From an uncultured Oscillospiraceae bacterium (GTDB lineage Bacteria; Bacillota; Clostridia; Oscillospirales; Oscillospiraceae), in assembly GCA_934561515.1 (NCBI GenBank), contig CAKTGM010000010.1:1-52597 (forward strand): 52,597 nt of DNA, in the 5' to 3' direction. The position numbers and the translations under genes are program-made. Below the pieces are notes generated by a model. The model did not search any database and had not been told where the DNA came from. It saw nothing but the letters and a program-made list of their open reading frames with translations. Below, piece by piece: positions 22,879-30,729 of this stretch (position 1 is its first letter; each line of letters begins with the position of its first letter).

Positions 22879-23157
22879 TTACTGCTCAGCGCGCATCTTG
22901 GCGAAGCACTCGCTGCAGTAGACCGGACGGTCGGACTTGGGCTCGAAGGGAACCTTGGCCTCGCCGCCGCAAGCTGCGCAGACTGCGGTGAAGTACTCAC
23001 GGGGACCGCGAGCAGCGTTCTTGCGAGCGTCACGGCAGGCCTTGCAGCGCTGGGGCTCGTTCTGGAAGCCGCGCTCAGCGTAGAACTCCTGCTCGCCGGC
23101 GGTGAACACGAACTCGTTGCCGCACTCTTTGCAAACTAAAGTCTTGTCTTCGTACAT
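22879..23157 (-). CDS. Small zinc-ribbon protein
   Basis: 92 residues with four Cys-x2-Cys pairs: CKEC (9-12), CKAC, CAAC and CSEC. The spacing (CxxCxnCxxC twice) gives two zinc ribbons. This matches small Firmicutes proteins of the zinc-ribbon/CxxC-x-CxxC type of unknown role. The start ATG 23157 has GAGAGGG upstream. It follows sigH by 40 bases with only a weak hairpin between, so the two may be co-transcribed. Confidence 0.85.
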   Translation of the reverse strand: MYEDKTLVCKECGNEFVFTAGEQEFYAERGFQNEPQRCKACRDARKNAARGPREYFTAVCAACGGEAKVPFEPKSDRPVYCSECFAKMRAEQ

Positions 23158-23197
23158 GATTTTACCCTCTCTTTGAATCAGAAAAAAATATATGCGT

Positions 23198-23842
23198 TCA
23201 GCGTTTGCTGATATCGCCGGAAATGATGTGCCGCGCGGCCTTTCGGCGCACGCGCTGCACGGCGTTGTCCACCGATTTCGGGGACTTACCCACGGCCTTT
23301 GCGATCTCGTGACAGGAAAGGCCTTCCAAATAGTACCCTAAGATCTTCGCCTCGAACTCGGACAACTGCTTGCGGGTACTTTCAAGGAGACTTTCCACGT
23401 AGTCCCGCTCTGCGATGAGCAGCTCGGGATCGGTGTGGCTGGGGTCCAAAGTACCGGGGGTGTAAGAAGTACTGTCAAAGAAAGGGGTATCAAGGGATAT
23501 GGATTCGTTCAGCGGATAATGCTTGCCGCGGGAAGCGGCGCGGAGCGCGGAGAACAGGCGGTTGCGGATACAGGTATCCGCAAAGGTGCGAAACGACGCC
23601 GCCTTGTCCGGTCGGTACTCCCGTATCGCCTGAATGAGACCGAACATCCCCTCCTGGATCAAATCCTCCCCGTCGCCTCCGACGAGGAAAAGGGGTCGCG
23701 CGCAGGCGCGCACCGTTCCGTAGTAGCGCGTGACAAGAAGCTCTTCGGCTTCCCTGTCTCCGCCCGCCGCCATCGCGCACAGCGCTTCGTCTGTGCAGCC
23801 CTCCAGCCCCGGATAGCGGCTCTCATTCTGATGATATTGCAT
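23198..23842 (-). CDS. sigH: RNA polymerase sporulation sigma factor SigH
   Basis: 214 residues of the sigma-70 family. Region 2 is visible in DLIQEGMFGLIQAIREYRPDK (about residues 61-81) and region 4 in FEAKILGYYLEGLSCHEIAKAVGKS (about 168-192). Overall pattern and length fit SigH, which starts sporulation gene expression before asymmetric division. The annotated ATG (23842) is only two bases from a perfect -10 hexamer and has no ribosome binding site. It may therefore not be the start used from that promoter; the next in-frame ATG would remove 23 residues. Confidence 0.9.
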   Translation of the reverse strand: MQYHQNESRYPGLEGCTDEALCAMAAGGDREAEELLVTRYYGTVRACARPLFLVGGDGEDLIQEGMFGLIQAIREYRPDKAASFRTFADTCIRNRLFSALRAASRGKHYPLNESISLDTPFFDSTSYTPGTLDPSHTDPELLIAERDYVESLLESTRKQLSEFEAKILGYYLEGLSCHEIAKAVGKSPKSVDNAVQRVRRKAARHIISGDISKR

Positions 23843-23844
23843 AC

Positions 23845-23874
23845 ATTATACCTTCTGCGCTTATGATTTGTCAA
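23845..23874 (-). promoter_or_regulatory. Consensus promoter abutting the sigH start codon
   Basis: On the minus strand TTGACA (23874-23869), 18-bp spacer, TATAAT (23850-23845). The ATG of sigH follows at 23842, closer than a normal transcription start allows. Confidence 0.75.
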
Positions 23875-23909
23875 GTATTTACGAAAATTTAGTATTTAGT
23901 CTAATGGTT

Positions 23910-25256
23910 TTAGAGCATCTTTATCACATTCACCAAATTCTCGGCCGTCAGAAGGGCAATTTGTTCCGTTTTTGCCTCAACCATCACGCGAATGAGGGCT
24001 TCCGTGCCGCTCGGACGCACGAGAACGCGGCCCTCGCCGTTCAGCTTTTCCTCTTCTTTTGCGATAGCGTCGCGCAGCGCATCAGACGCCATGATGCCCT
24101 CCTTCACGCCGCGCTCATGCGAAACGGCGACGTTGAGCAGCACCTGCGGGTATTGCGGGCAGACGGAGGCAAGCTCGGATGCCTTCCTGCCGCTGCGCGC
24201 GAGCACATCGAGGAATTGCAGCGCCGTGAGCTGACCGTCGCCGGTGGTGGCAAAGTCGGAGAAGATCGTGTGGCCCGACTGCTCGCCGCCGAGCTTATAG
24301 CCGCACTCGTTCATCTTTTCGAGCACGTTGCGGTCGCCGACGTTCGTGCAGACAAGGCCCACGCCGTTTTCGCGGCAGAACTCGTGCAGGCCGAGGTTCG
24401 ACATGACGGTCGCAACGATCGTGCCGCCGAAGAGCTTGCCGCGGCGCTTCATATCAGAGCCGCAGACGGCGAGCACCTTGTCGCCGTCGATGACGCCGCC
24501 CTTCTCGTCGACGAGCAGGCAGCGGTCAGCGTCACCGTCGAAGGCAACGCCGATGTCGTAGCCGCCCGCGACGACCTTGGCCGCAAGATCGTCGAGGTGC
24601 GTCGAGCCGCAGCGCTCGTTGATGTTCACGCCGTCCGGCTCGCGGTGGATGAAGTCGCAGAAGCAGCGGAAGCGGCCGAAGAGCTCCGGCGCGGTCGCGG
24701 ACGATGCGCCGTTCGAGCAGTCCACGAGCACGCGCAGACCGGAGAGGTCGCTCTCGATGGAGCCGGCGAGGTGGTCGATGTACGCCTCGCGCGACTGGCG
24801 CAGGCCGTGGCGCAGCACGCCGATCTCGCCGTGCGTGGCGGCGGGATAGATATCGGTGAGGATCTTCTCCTCCACCTGCTCCTCGATGGCGTCGGGCAGC
24901 TTGTAGCCCTTCTCGTTGAAGACCTTGATGCCATTGTGTTCATAAGGGTTGTGCGAGGCGGAGATGACGATGCCCGCGTCCGCGCCCTTGAGCACGGTGA
25001 GATACGCGACCGCCGGCGTCGGCAGCACGCCGAAGGGCATCACGTCGCCGCCGACGGAGCAGATGCCCGCGATGAGCGCGCTTTCGAGCATATCGGACGA
25101 AATACGCGTATCCTTGCCGATCGTGATGAGCGGCTTTCTGCCCTTTTCCTCTTTCAGAACGGCTGCGATGGCCTTGCCCGTGCGGAAGGCGAGATCGGCG
25201 GTCAGATTTTCACCGACAACGCCGCGGATCCCGTCGGTACCAAACAGTTTTCCCAT
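23910..25256 (-). CDS. glmM: Phosphoglucosamine mutase GlmM
   Basis: 448 residues. Start MGKLFGTDGIRG, the phosphoserine loop VISASHNPYEHNGIK, the metal loop FDGDADR and the C-terminal phosphate loop VRPSGTEALIRVM are all present. It converts glucosamine-6-phosphate to glucosamine-1-phosphate for UDP-GlcNAc and peptidoglycan. ATG 25256 follows GAGGAAG. It is 57 bases after ruvB in the same direction, with no terminator between, so it may be the last gene of the ruv operon. Confidence 0.96.
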   Translation of the reverse strand: MGKLFGTDGIRGVVGENLTADLAFRTGKAIAAVLKEEKGRKPLITIGKDTRISSDMLESALIAGICSVGGDVMPFGVLPTPAVAYLTVLKGADAGIVISASHNPYEHNGIKVFNEKGYKLPDAIEEQVEEKILTDIYPAATHGEIGVLRHGLRQSREAYIDHLAGSIESDLSGLRVLVDCSNGASSATAPELFGRFRCFCDFIHREPDGVNINERCGSTHLDDLAAKVVAGGYDIGVAFDGDADRCLLVDEKGGVIDGDKVLAVCGSDMKRRGKLFGGTIVATVMSNLGLHEFCRENGVGLVCTNVGDRNVLEKMNECGYKLGGEQSGHTIFSDFATTGDGQLTALQFLDVLARSGRKASELASVCPQYPQVLLNVAVSHERGVKEGIMASDALRDAIAKEEEKLNGEGRVLVRPSGTEALIRVMVEAKTEQIALLTAENLVNVIKML

Positions 25257-25313
25257 AATAGTTCTTCCTCGTTTTAAATTCAGATTCGTAAAACTCTATA
25301 AAGTAATTTGCCT

Positions 25314-26369
25314 TTACAGACTAAGCTGTTCCGGCACTTCCTCCATGCTCTTCGGCACGGAGAGGCCCAGATGCTCATAGGCCTTGCGCGTGACGCAGCG
25401 GCCGCGCGGCGTGCGCTGCAAAAAGCCGAGCTGCATCAAATACGGCTCGTACACATCGAGCAGCGTCACTGCCTCTTCCCCGATGGTCGCAGCCAGAGTC
25501 TCAATGCCGACCGGGCCGCCGCCGTAGTTTTCGATGATGGCGCGCAGCATCCGGTGGTCGATGGGGTCGAGGCCCAGATCATCGATCTCGAGCGCGCGAA
25601 GCGCCTCGTCCGCGACCACCCTCGAGATCATACCGTCCGCTTTCACGTCCGCAAAGTCGCGCACGCGGCGCAGCATCCGGTTGGCGATACGCGGCGTGCC
25701 GCGCGAGCGGCGCGCGATCTCGAGCGCGCCCGTCGGGTCGATCGCAACGTTCAAAATGCCTGCCGAGCGCGTGACGATCTCAGAAAGCTCCTGCGGCGTG
25801 TAAAGCTCCAGGCGCAGCGTGACGCCGAAGCGGTCGCGCAGCGGCGCGGATAGCTGACCTGCGCGCGTGGTCGCGCCGATGAGCGTGAAGTGCGGCAGGT
25901 CGAGGCGGATGGAGTTCGCGCTCGGCCCCTTGCCGACGATGATATCGATGGCGTAGTCCTCCATCGCGGGGTAGAGAATTTCCTCCACGCTGCGGTTCAG
26001 GCGGTGGATCTCGTCGACAAAGAGGATGTCCCCCTCGTTCAGATTCGTCAAAAGCGCCGCAAGGTCTCCCGCCTTTTCGATAGCAGGGCCGGAGGTGATG
26101 CGGATGTTGACGCCCATTTCCTGGGCAATAATGCCTGCGAGCGTCGTCTTGCCAAGGCCCGGCGGGCCGTGCAGCAGTACATGGTCGAGCGACTCGCCGC
26201 GCTTTTTCGCCGCTGCGATGAAGACGGCGAGGTTGCCCTTCGCCTTTTCCTGTCCGATGTATTCCCGGAGCGTTTTCGGGCGCAGCGAGCCCTCCTGCGC
26301 GTCTTCGCTCAGGAAGGTCTTGGCCACGATAGGCTCTTCATAGATGTCAGTTCCAAAATCAATGCTCAA
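25314..26369 (-). CDS. ruvB: Holliday junction branch migration ATPase RuvB
   Basis: 351 residues. AAA+ domain with Walker A GPPGLGKT (68-75), Walker B FVDEIHRL and sensor GATTRAG; a C-terminal winged helix ends in the family pattern TPRGRCVT. It drives branch migration with RuvA. TTG 26369 was chosen as start because AAAGGGATG precedes it; the frame could extend to 26408, but the added residues are not family-like. Confidence 0.94.
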   Translation of the reverse strand: MSIDFGTDIYEEPIVAKTFLSEDAQEGSLRPKTLREYIGQEKAKGNLAVFIAAAKKRGESLDHVLLHGPPGLGKTTLAGIIAQEMGVNIRITSGPAIEKAGDLAALLTNLNEGDILFVDEIHRLNRSVEEILYPAMEDYAIDIIVGKGPSANSIRLDLPHFTLIGATTRAGQLSAPLRDRFGVTLRLELYTPQELSEIVTRSAGILNVAIDPTGALEIARRSRGTPRIANRMLRRVRDFADVKADGMISRVVADEALRALEIDDLGLDPIDHRMLRAIIENYGGGPVGIETLAATIGEEAVTLLDVYEPYLMQLGFLQRTPRGRCVTRKAYEHLGLSVPKSMEEVPEQLSL

Positions 26370-26408
26370 AATGTCACATCCCTTTTCTTCCGTCCAACGG
26401 GAAAACAC

Positions 26409-26567
26409 TCAATACGCAAGCACAAAATAAATCACATATAGCCAGCTCATCAGACCGTGCACAATCGCCCAACCCACGCTATGCCAGTTCGCATAAGAGA
26501 TAACCATTGCAAGGCAGGTTCCAAAGGTAATACCCTTTTTAGCAGCCTCTTTTGTATTTTCGTTCAT
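26409..26567 (-). CDS. Small membrane protein between ruvA and ruvB
   Basis: 52 residues. A charged start (MNENTKEAAKKG) is followed by two hydrophobic stretches (about 13-25 and 33-50) around a conserved-looking NWHSVGWAIVHG segment. GGAGAAACGATAA precedes ATG 26567, a good ribosome binding site. It fills the ruvA-ruvB gap with little spare sequence, so it is probably part of the operon. I recall similar short proteins in Clostridia but no function is known to me. Confidence 0.7.
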   Translation of the reverse strand: MNENTKEAAKKGITFGTCLAMVISYANWHSVGWAIVHGLMSWLYVIYFVLAY

Positions 26568-26579
26568 TTATCGTTTCTC

Positions 26580-27176
26580 CTATTTCAGCATTTTCTTTAA
26601 GCTCTGGCGCACGATCTCTTCAAGCGGCAGACTCTCTGCGTCGACGCCCTTCATCGCCACGGCGATGTCCTGCTGCGTGTAGCCGAGCACCGCAAGCGCG
26701 GCGGCGGCCTCGGCCGCCTTGTTCTTCTCGCCGGCCACAATGCCGGGAGCGGCGGGCATGCCGATCTCCTGCTGCTCCTTGGCGAGCTTGTCCTTGAGCT
26801 CCAGGATGATGCGCTGGGCGATCTTCTTGCCGACGCCCGGCGCGGCGATGAGCGCCTTTTCATCGCCCGTGATGACGGCCATCGCAAGGCCCTGCGGCGT
26901 GCAGACCGAAAGGATCGCAAGCGCTGCCTTCGGCCCAACGCCCGAAACGCCGATGAGCTGCTTGAAGCTCCCGAGCTCCCCCTGCGTTGCAAAGCCGTAG
27001 AGATCAAAAATGCCCTCGGCAACGTGCAAATAAGTGTAAAGCTTTCCAGCTTTACCCACTTGAAGCTGTGAGATCGTCGTGCTGGTGGTCTTGGAGGCAT
27101 AGCCCACGCCGCCGCAGTCGATCACAGCAAGATACGGCTCCACGTGGACGACCGTACCGCTGACATAATAAAACAT
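26580..27176 (-). CDS. ruvA: Holliday junction DNA helicase subunit RuvA
   Basis: 198 residues. An OB fold (1-62) precedes tandem helix-hairpin-helix motifs (IGVSGVGPKAALAILS and APGVGKKIAQRIILELKDK) and a C-terminal domain III (about 150-198) that binds RuvB. It holds the Holliday junction. It sits 22 bases after ruvC in the same operon. Confidence 0.96.
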   Translation of the reverse strand: MFYYVSGTVVHVEPYLAVIDCGGVGYASKTTSTTISQLQVGKAGKLYTYLHVAEGIFDLYGFATQGELGSFKQLIGVSGVGPKAALAILSVCTPQGLAMAVITGDEKALIAAPGVGKKIAQRIILELKDKLAKEQQEIGMPAAPGIVAGEKNKAAEAAAALAVLGYTQQDIAVAMKGVDAESLPLEEIVRQSLKKMLK

Positions 27177-27198
27177 ATTCCGCCCCTCTCTCCTGCCC

Positions 27199-27714
27199 TC
27201 AGATGGTCTGCTTGACGTCGCCGCCGCTGACGCGGCTCAAAAGCGACGTGGCGCTGCGCGCGTGACAGATGGCAATGGCCAGCGCGTCAGCCGCGTCGTC
27301 GGGACGCGGCACGGACTTTAGCTTCAAAAGCCTTCTGACCATGTCCATGACCTGTCTTTTTTCGGCAAGGCCATAGCCCACGACCGCCTGCTTGACCTGC
27401 ATGGGCGTGTATTCATAGAGCGGCACGCCGCTCTTTTCCGCAGTGCACAAAATAATGCCGCGGCCGTGCGCCACGGCGATGCCGGTGGTGATGTTGTTTG
27501 AAAAGAACAGCTCCTCAACGGCGATGGCGTCGGGCTTGAGCTGCGCGATGAGCGTGTCCATGTCCTGCTCGATCTGCACGAGGCGGCGCGCCAGCGGCAG
27601 CCCGGCGGGCGTGGTGATCGCGCCGTAGTTGAGGAGCCTCGTCTGCCCGCGGTCGGCTTCGATCAGCCCGAAGCCGACGATGGCGATGCCCGGGTCGATG
27701 CCGAGTATCCGCAT
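27199..27714 (-). CDS. ruvC: Holliday junction resolvase RuvC
   Basis: 171 residues. The RNase H fold catalytic acids are visible: D7 (GIDPG), E67/E68 (VEELFF) and D139-D140/D143 (RPDDAADALA). It cuts Holliday junctions. The start M at 27714 was chosen over upstream in-frame starts because GGAGGTGAT lies eight bases before it. It is first in the ruvC-ruvA-small ORF-ruvB operon, behind a consensus promoter. Confidence 0.96.
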   Translation of the reverse strand: MRILGIDPGIAIVGFGLIEADRGQTRLLNYGAITTPAGLPLARRLVQIEQDMDTLIAQLKPDAIAVEELFFSNNITTGIAVAHGRGIILCTAEKSGVPLYEYTPMQVKQAVVGYGLAEKRQVMDMVRRLLKLKSVPRPDDAADALAIAICHARSATSLLSRVSGGDVKQTI

Positions 27715-27745
27715 GCGCATCACCTCCCACGATACTGATTTTGAA

Positions 27746-27774
27746 ATTATATCAAACATTTGTCCGAAATGCAA
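27746..27774 (-). promoter_or_regulatory. sigma-A promoter for the ruvCAB operon
   Basis: On the minus strand TTGCAT (27774-27769), 17-bp spacer, TATAAT (27751-27746). No LexA (DinR) box was recognised in the leader. Confidence 0.85.
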
Positions 27775-27787
27775 CGGGTAAGGCCGT

Positions 27788-27821
27788 CAAAAAGGGCCGC
27801 TCCCCTGCGGAAGCGGCCCTT
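27788..27821 (-). terminator. Terminator after xerD
   Basis: The stem AAGGGCCGCT/AGCGGCCCTT with a 10-base loop is followed by T5 on the minus strand. Confidence 0.9.
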
Positions 27822-27831
27822 CGTATCTCAT

Positions 27832-28716
27832 TTATGCCCGCGGATGCGCCTTCTGATAGACGTCCTTGAGGTGCTTTTTGACAACGTGCGTGTAGATCTG
27901 CGTGGAGGAAATGTCCGCATGACCGAGCATTTCCTGAATGGAGCGCAGGTCCGCGCCGTTTTCCAGCAGGTGCACGGCGAAGGAATGGCGCAGCGTGTGC
28001 GGCGTGATGTCCTTGGAGATGCCGGCAGTCTCCTGATAGTGCTTGACGATCTTCCAGAAGCCCTGACGGCTCATGCGCTCGCCGTTCATGTTGACAAACA
28101 GCGCCTCCTCCTCTGGATCGGCCAGAAGCTGCGGGCGAACCTCCCGGATGTAGTGCGCGAGCGCCTTGACCGCGGCGGGATAGAGCGGGATGATGCGCTC
28201 TTTGCCCTTGCTCTGCGCGCGGATAAAGCTCGCGCTGAGGTTGACGTCGTCCTCGTTGAGGGAAATGAGCTCGGAAACACGGATGCCCGTGGCATACAGC
28301 AGCTCGAGCATCGCATGGTCGCGATAGCCCTTGGCATCCACGCACTGGGGCTGGTCGAGAAAGAGCTCGACCTCCTTGCCCGTGAGGATCTCAGGGAATT
28401 TGTGCTCCACCTTCACCGCCGCGACGCCCTTGGCCGGGTTGACGTCCACCTCGCCGCAGAGCTGAAGGTAGGTGTAAAACGACTTGATCGACGCGATGGA
28501 GCGCGTGATCGTGGCGGCGGACTTGCCCTTGCCGCCCATCCACGCAACGTAAGCGCTGATGACCTCCTGCGTCACCTGCGGCAGCGGCATGGGGCTGAAC
28601 TCGGCAAGATACGCGGAAAACTGATGCAGATCGCGCATATAGGAGCTGAGCGTATTCTGGGAGGCGTGCTTTTCCAGCGCGAGATAGTCTTCGTAATGCT
28701 TGAGTTCATCTGCCAT
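27832..28716 (-). CDS. xerD: Tyrosine recombinase XerD
   Basis: 294 residues, the usual XerD length. An N-terminal core-binding domain (5-90) precedes the catalytic domain with R146 (GIRVSEL), Lys170/172, H240-x-x-R243 (HTLRH), H266 and nucleophile Y275 (IYTH). It resolves chromosome dimers at dif with XerC and FtsK/SpoIIIE. It is 27 bases downstream of spoIIM, and a dif-like sequence lies 0.8 kb upstream. Confidence 0.92.
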   Translation of the reverse strand: MADELKHYEDYLALEKHASQNTLSSYMRDLHQFSAYLAEFSPMPLPQVTQEVISAYVAWMGGKGKSAATITRSIASIKSFYTYLQLCGEVDVNPAKGVAAVKVEHKFPEILTGKEVELFLDQPQCVDAKGYRDHAMLELLYATGIRVSELISLNEDDVNLSASFIRAQSKGKERIIPLYPAAVKALAHYIREVRPQLLADPEEEALFVNMNGERMSRQGFWKIVKHYQETAGISKDITPHTLRHSFAVHLLENGADLRSIQEMLGHADISSTQIYTHVVKKHLKDVYQKAHPRA

Positions 28717-28743
28717 GGACGCACTCCCCCCTTCCTTTTGATA

Positions 28744-29376
28744 TCAACGCGCCGCCAGCAGCAGGAACTGCGGCACGAGCCACAGCTCTATCAGCGCTGC
28801 AAGCAGCAAACACACACAACAAACGCCGAAGCGATACCAGTACGCGCCGCCGTAGGTGACCGCGCGTGCACGCTTTCCCCCGCCGCCCAGCGAAAGGAGC
28901 AGCAGCGCCCTCGCCTTTTCAATCGCCGCCGCGCCGAGCGCGAGCGTGCACGGCAGCAGCACGAGAAGCCGCAGCGCAAAGAGCGCCAGCAGCAGCGGGA
29001 AATCCCCCCGCCCGAGCGCGAGGGAAAAGCTGAAGAGCGAAAACGAGAGCAGGAAGCCCTGCATCGCGCACACCGCCGGGATGAGCGCCACGCCGACGGA
29101 GGCGAAGCCCAGCAGGAAAACGATCACCGGCGCACGAAAATAGCACACCAGCGTTTCGCACAGTGCCCGCGCTGAGAAGGACTCCTGCGCGCCGAGGGAG
29201 AAGAAGGCGGCAAAATACCGCGCCAGCTCTCCGCCCGTGCAGTGCGAGGCACGCAGCGCGAGCACATAACCGAATATCACACCAAACACAGTAAAGGCCG
29301 CCAGTGCCGCGAGCGGCAGCGACACGCGATGCATGAGCGCGCCGCGGCGCACGCCTTGTCTCGCCCGACCGATCAA
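28744..29376 (-). CDS. spoIIM: Stage II sporulation protein M (SpoIIM)
   Basis: 210 residues, about five hydrophobic helices with LGFASVGVALIPAVCAMQGF and an Arg-rich cytosolic loop, matching SpoIIM, part of the SpoIID-SpoIIM-SpoIIP engulfment machine. TTG 29376 was chosen because AAGGGGTGAT precedes it; the frame extends to 29511, but that part is not family-like. The neighbour xerD shares this arrangement in other Firmicutes. Its own promoter was not identified; a sigma-E promoter is expected. Confidence 0.82.
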   Translation of the reverse strand: MIGRARQGVRRGALMHRVSLPLAALAAFTVFGVIFGYVLALRASHCTGGELARYFAAFFSLGAQESFSARALCETLVCYFRAPVIVFLLGFASVGVALIPAVCAMQGFLLSFSLFSFSLALGRGDFPLLLALFALRLLVLLPCTLALGAAAIEKARALLLLSLGGGGKRARAVTYGGAYWYRFGVCCVCLLLAALIELWLVPQFLLLAAR

Positions 29377-29762
29377 GCAGATCACCCCTTTGGTAAAACG
29401 CTGAGGCAATGCTCCTTGCAGGGCCGGAGAGCGGCGGACCGTACCTATAAATATAGGACTTTTGCAGCCGTTGCGCAAGCGGAATTGCCTATTTTTCCCA
29501 ATTTTGTTCATTATGTCGAAATGTTATGTAAAGTATATTATGTCAACTACAGCAACAAGCGTGCGTCTGCCGCACTTTTTAACTAGATATGGTGCGCTTT
29601 TCGCATCCCTTTCCCACATTTGGCAAACAAGCTCGCATTCACCACCGGCGTCGGAAAAAGTCGCTTTTTTGGACGCTTCGTCCTCCATTTGTGCAAACCG
29701 CCGCACGCATTCCTTTCCCCTCCCCCACCAGCGCACAGGAAGGCGGCGCGATCGGTTTATGT
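29377..29762. other. 386-bp gene-free gap
   Basis: No convincing ORF or terminator. AT-rich around 29490-29560, where a dif-like site and three direct copies of TTATGT (29511, 29524, 29538) lie. The rest is pyrimidine-rich. It should also contain the spoIIM promoter. Confidence 0.6.
29521..29548 (+). other. dif-like XerCD recombination site
   Basis: 28 bp with the dif layout: an 11-bp left arm ATGTTATGTAA, 6-bp centre AGTATA and 11-bp right arm TTATGTCAACT. The right arm differs from the B. subtilis dif arm (TTATGTAAACT) at one position, and centre plus right arm differ from E. coli dif at three or four of 17. xerD is 0.8 kb away. The comparison is from memory of those two sites; gene orientation does not switch here. 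Confidence 0.55.
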
Positions 29763-30182
29763 TCACCTGCGTGCGCGGCGTGCGCGCACCGTCTTTTTCC
29801 GTTTCTTCTTTCCCCCGCCGCGCAGCAGCAGCGACGCCGCCGCGCCTGCAAGCATTGCCCCGGCCGCCGCGAGCGAGCGCTTCGGCTCCAGCCCGCCGCC
29901 GATCACAAAGCCGAGCAGCTGCACCACGAGCCACGAGGCCGCCGCGCAGGCACTCGTCATCGCCGCGCGTTTGCTCGTCCTCCCGCTCCCCACGCAGCAT
30001 CCGGCAAAGGCCGCCAGCGCCGCTGAAGCAATCACCGCCGCGCCGATGTTCTCCTCGCCGATCGCGCCGCCGAGCACCAGCGATGCGCTGAGCGCCAGCA
30101 GCGCAAATTCAACCACGCAGCACACGAGCACGCCCAGCGCACACCTTTTCACATACCAAGCCGTTGACACCGTCTGATCCAC
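29763..30182 (-). CDS. TIGR04086-type membrane protein
   Basis: 139 residues. Four hydrophobic helices (about 12-37, 45-63, 75-95 and 102-121) with a very basic tail (KKKRKKTVRARRARR). The pattern matches the TIGR04086/YrzE group of small membrane proteins found next to yajC in Clostridia. Function unknown. It starts just after the yajC terminator; no clear ribosome binding site was seen before ATG 30182 (AGATCAGACG-type sequence only), so the start is less certain. Confidence 0.7.
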   Translation of the reverse strand: MDQTVSTAWYVKRCALGVLVCCVVEFALLALSASLVLGGAIGEENIGAAVIASAALAAFAGCCVGSGRTSKRAAMTSACAAASWLVVQLLGFVIGGGLEPKRSLAAAGAMLAGAAASLLLRGGGKKKRKKTVRARRARR

Positions 30183-30184
30183 AG

Positions 30185-30234
30185 AAAAAACCTCCCCTGC
30201 ATTCGCCTACATGAGCGTATGTCAGGGGAGGTTT
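30185..30234 (-). terminator. Terminator after yajC
   Basis: AAACCTCCCCTG pairs with CAGGGGAGGTTT across a 23-base loop, with T6 following on the minus strand. Confidence 0.88.
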
Positions 30235-30251
30235 GCTTATGCGTTTTTGCC

Positions 30252-30647
30252 TTACTTGATCTCAGGATCGTAGGAGGGCTTCTCCGTCTCCGCGGGAGCT
30301 TCCACAACCTTGGGCTGCTCCGCCTCGGCAGCGGGCTCTTCCTTCTTCTCTTCGTTCTTCTTGGACTTCTTGCCGCCCTTCTGCGCAGCAGCTTCCATCG
30401 ATTCCGTGGACTGGATGCCCCACTTGGTGATCTCGACGCGAACGCGGTCCTCAGAGGTCTCGAAGACAACCGTCGTGTCGTTCACCTGAACGATGCGGCC
30501 GACCATGCCGCCGATGGTGGTGATGCGTTCTCCCTTCTTGAGGCTGTTGCGCATCGTTTCCGCCTGCTTCTTGCGCTTGTTTTCCGGACGAATGATGATG
30601 AAGTAAAACACCGCGATCATTGCGACCAGTAAGATCATGCTATCCAT
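30252..30647 (-). CDS. yajC: Preprotein translocase subunit YajC
   Basis: 131 residues. One transmembrane helix (3-20) is followed by the YajC signature IIRPENKRKKQ and KKGERITTIGGMVGRI. The C-terminal 45 residues are a Lys/Glu-rich low-complexity tail, longer than in most YajC proteins. YajC associates with SecDF. ATG 30647 follows AAAGGAAC. It has its own promoter downstream of tgt. Confidence 0.95.
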   Translation of the reverse strand: MDSMILLVAMIAVFYFIIIRPENKRKKQAETMRNSLKKGERITTIGGMVGRIVQVNDTTVVFETSEDRVRVEITKWGIQSTESMEAAAQKGGKKSKKNEEKKEEPAAEAEQPKVVEAPAETEKPSYDPEIK

Positions 30648-30683
30648 AGTACAGTTGTTCCTTTCAACACAAAAGATATTGTT

Positions 30684-30712
30684 ATTATAGCGGATATTCC
30701 CCCATTGTGCAA
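30684..30712 (-). promoter_or_regulatory. sigma-A promoter for yajC
   Basis: On the minus strand TTGCAC (30712-30707), 17-bp spacer, TATAAT (30689-30684). Confidence 0.83.
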
Positions 30713-30729
30713 GGGGTTTCTTCCCAAGA

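Noticed and set aside
23868..25277. 469-codon open frame antisense to glmM
   Set aside because: Shadow of a complete glmM; no start signal.
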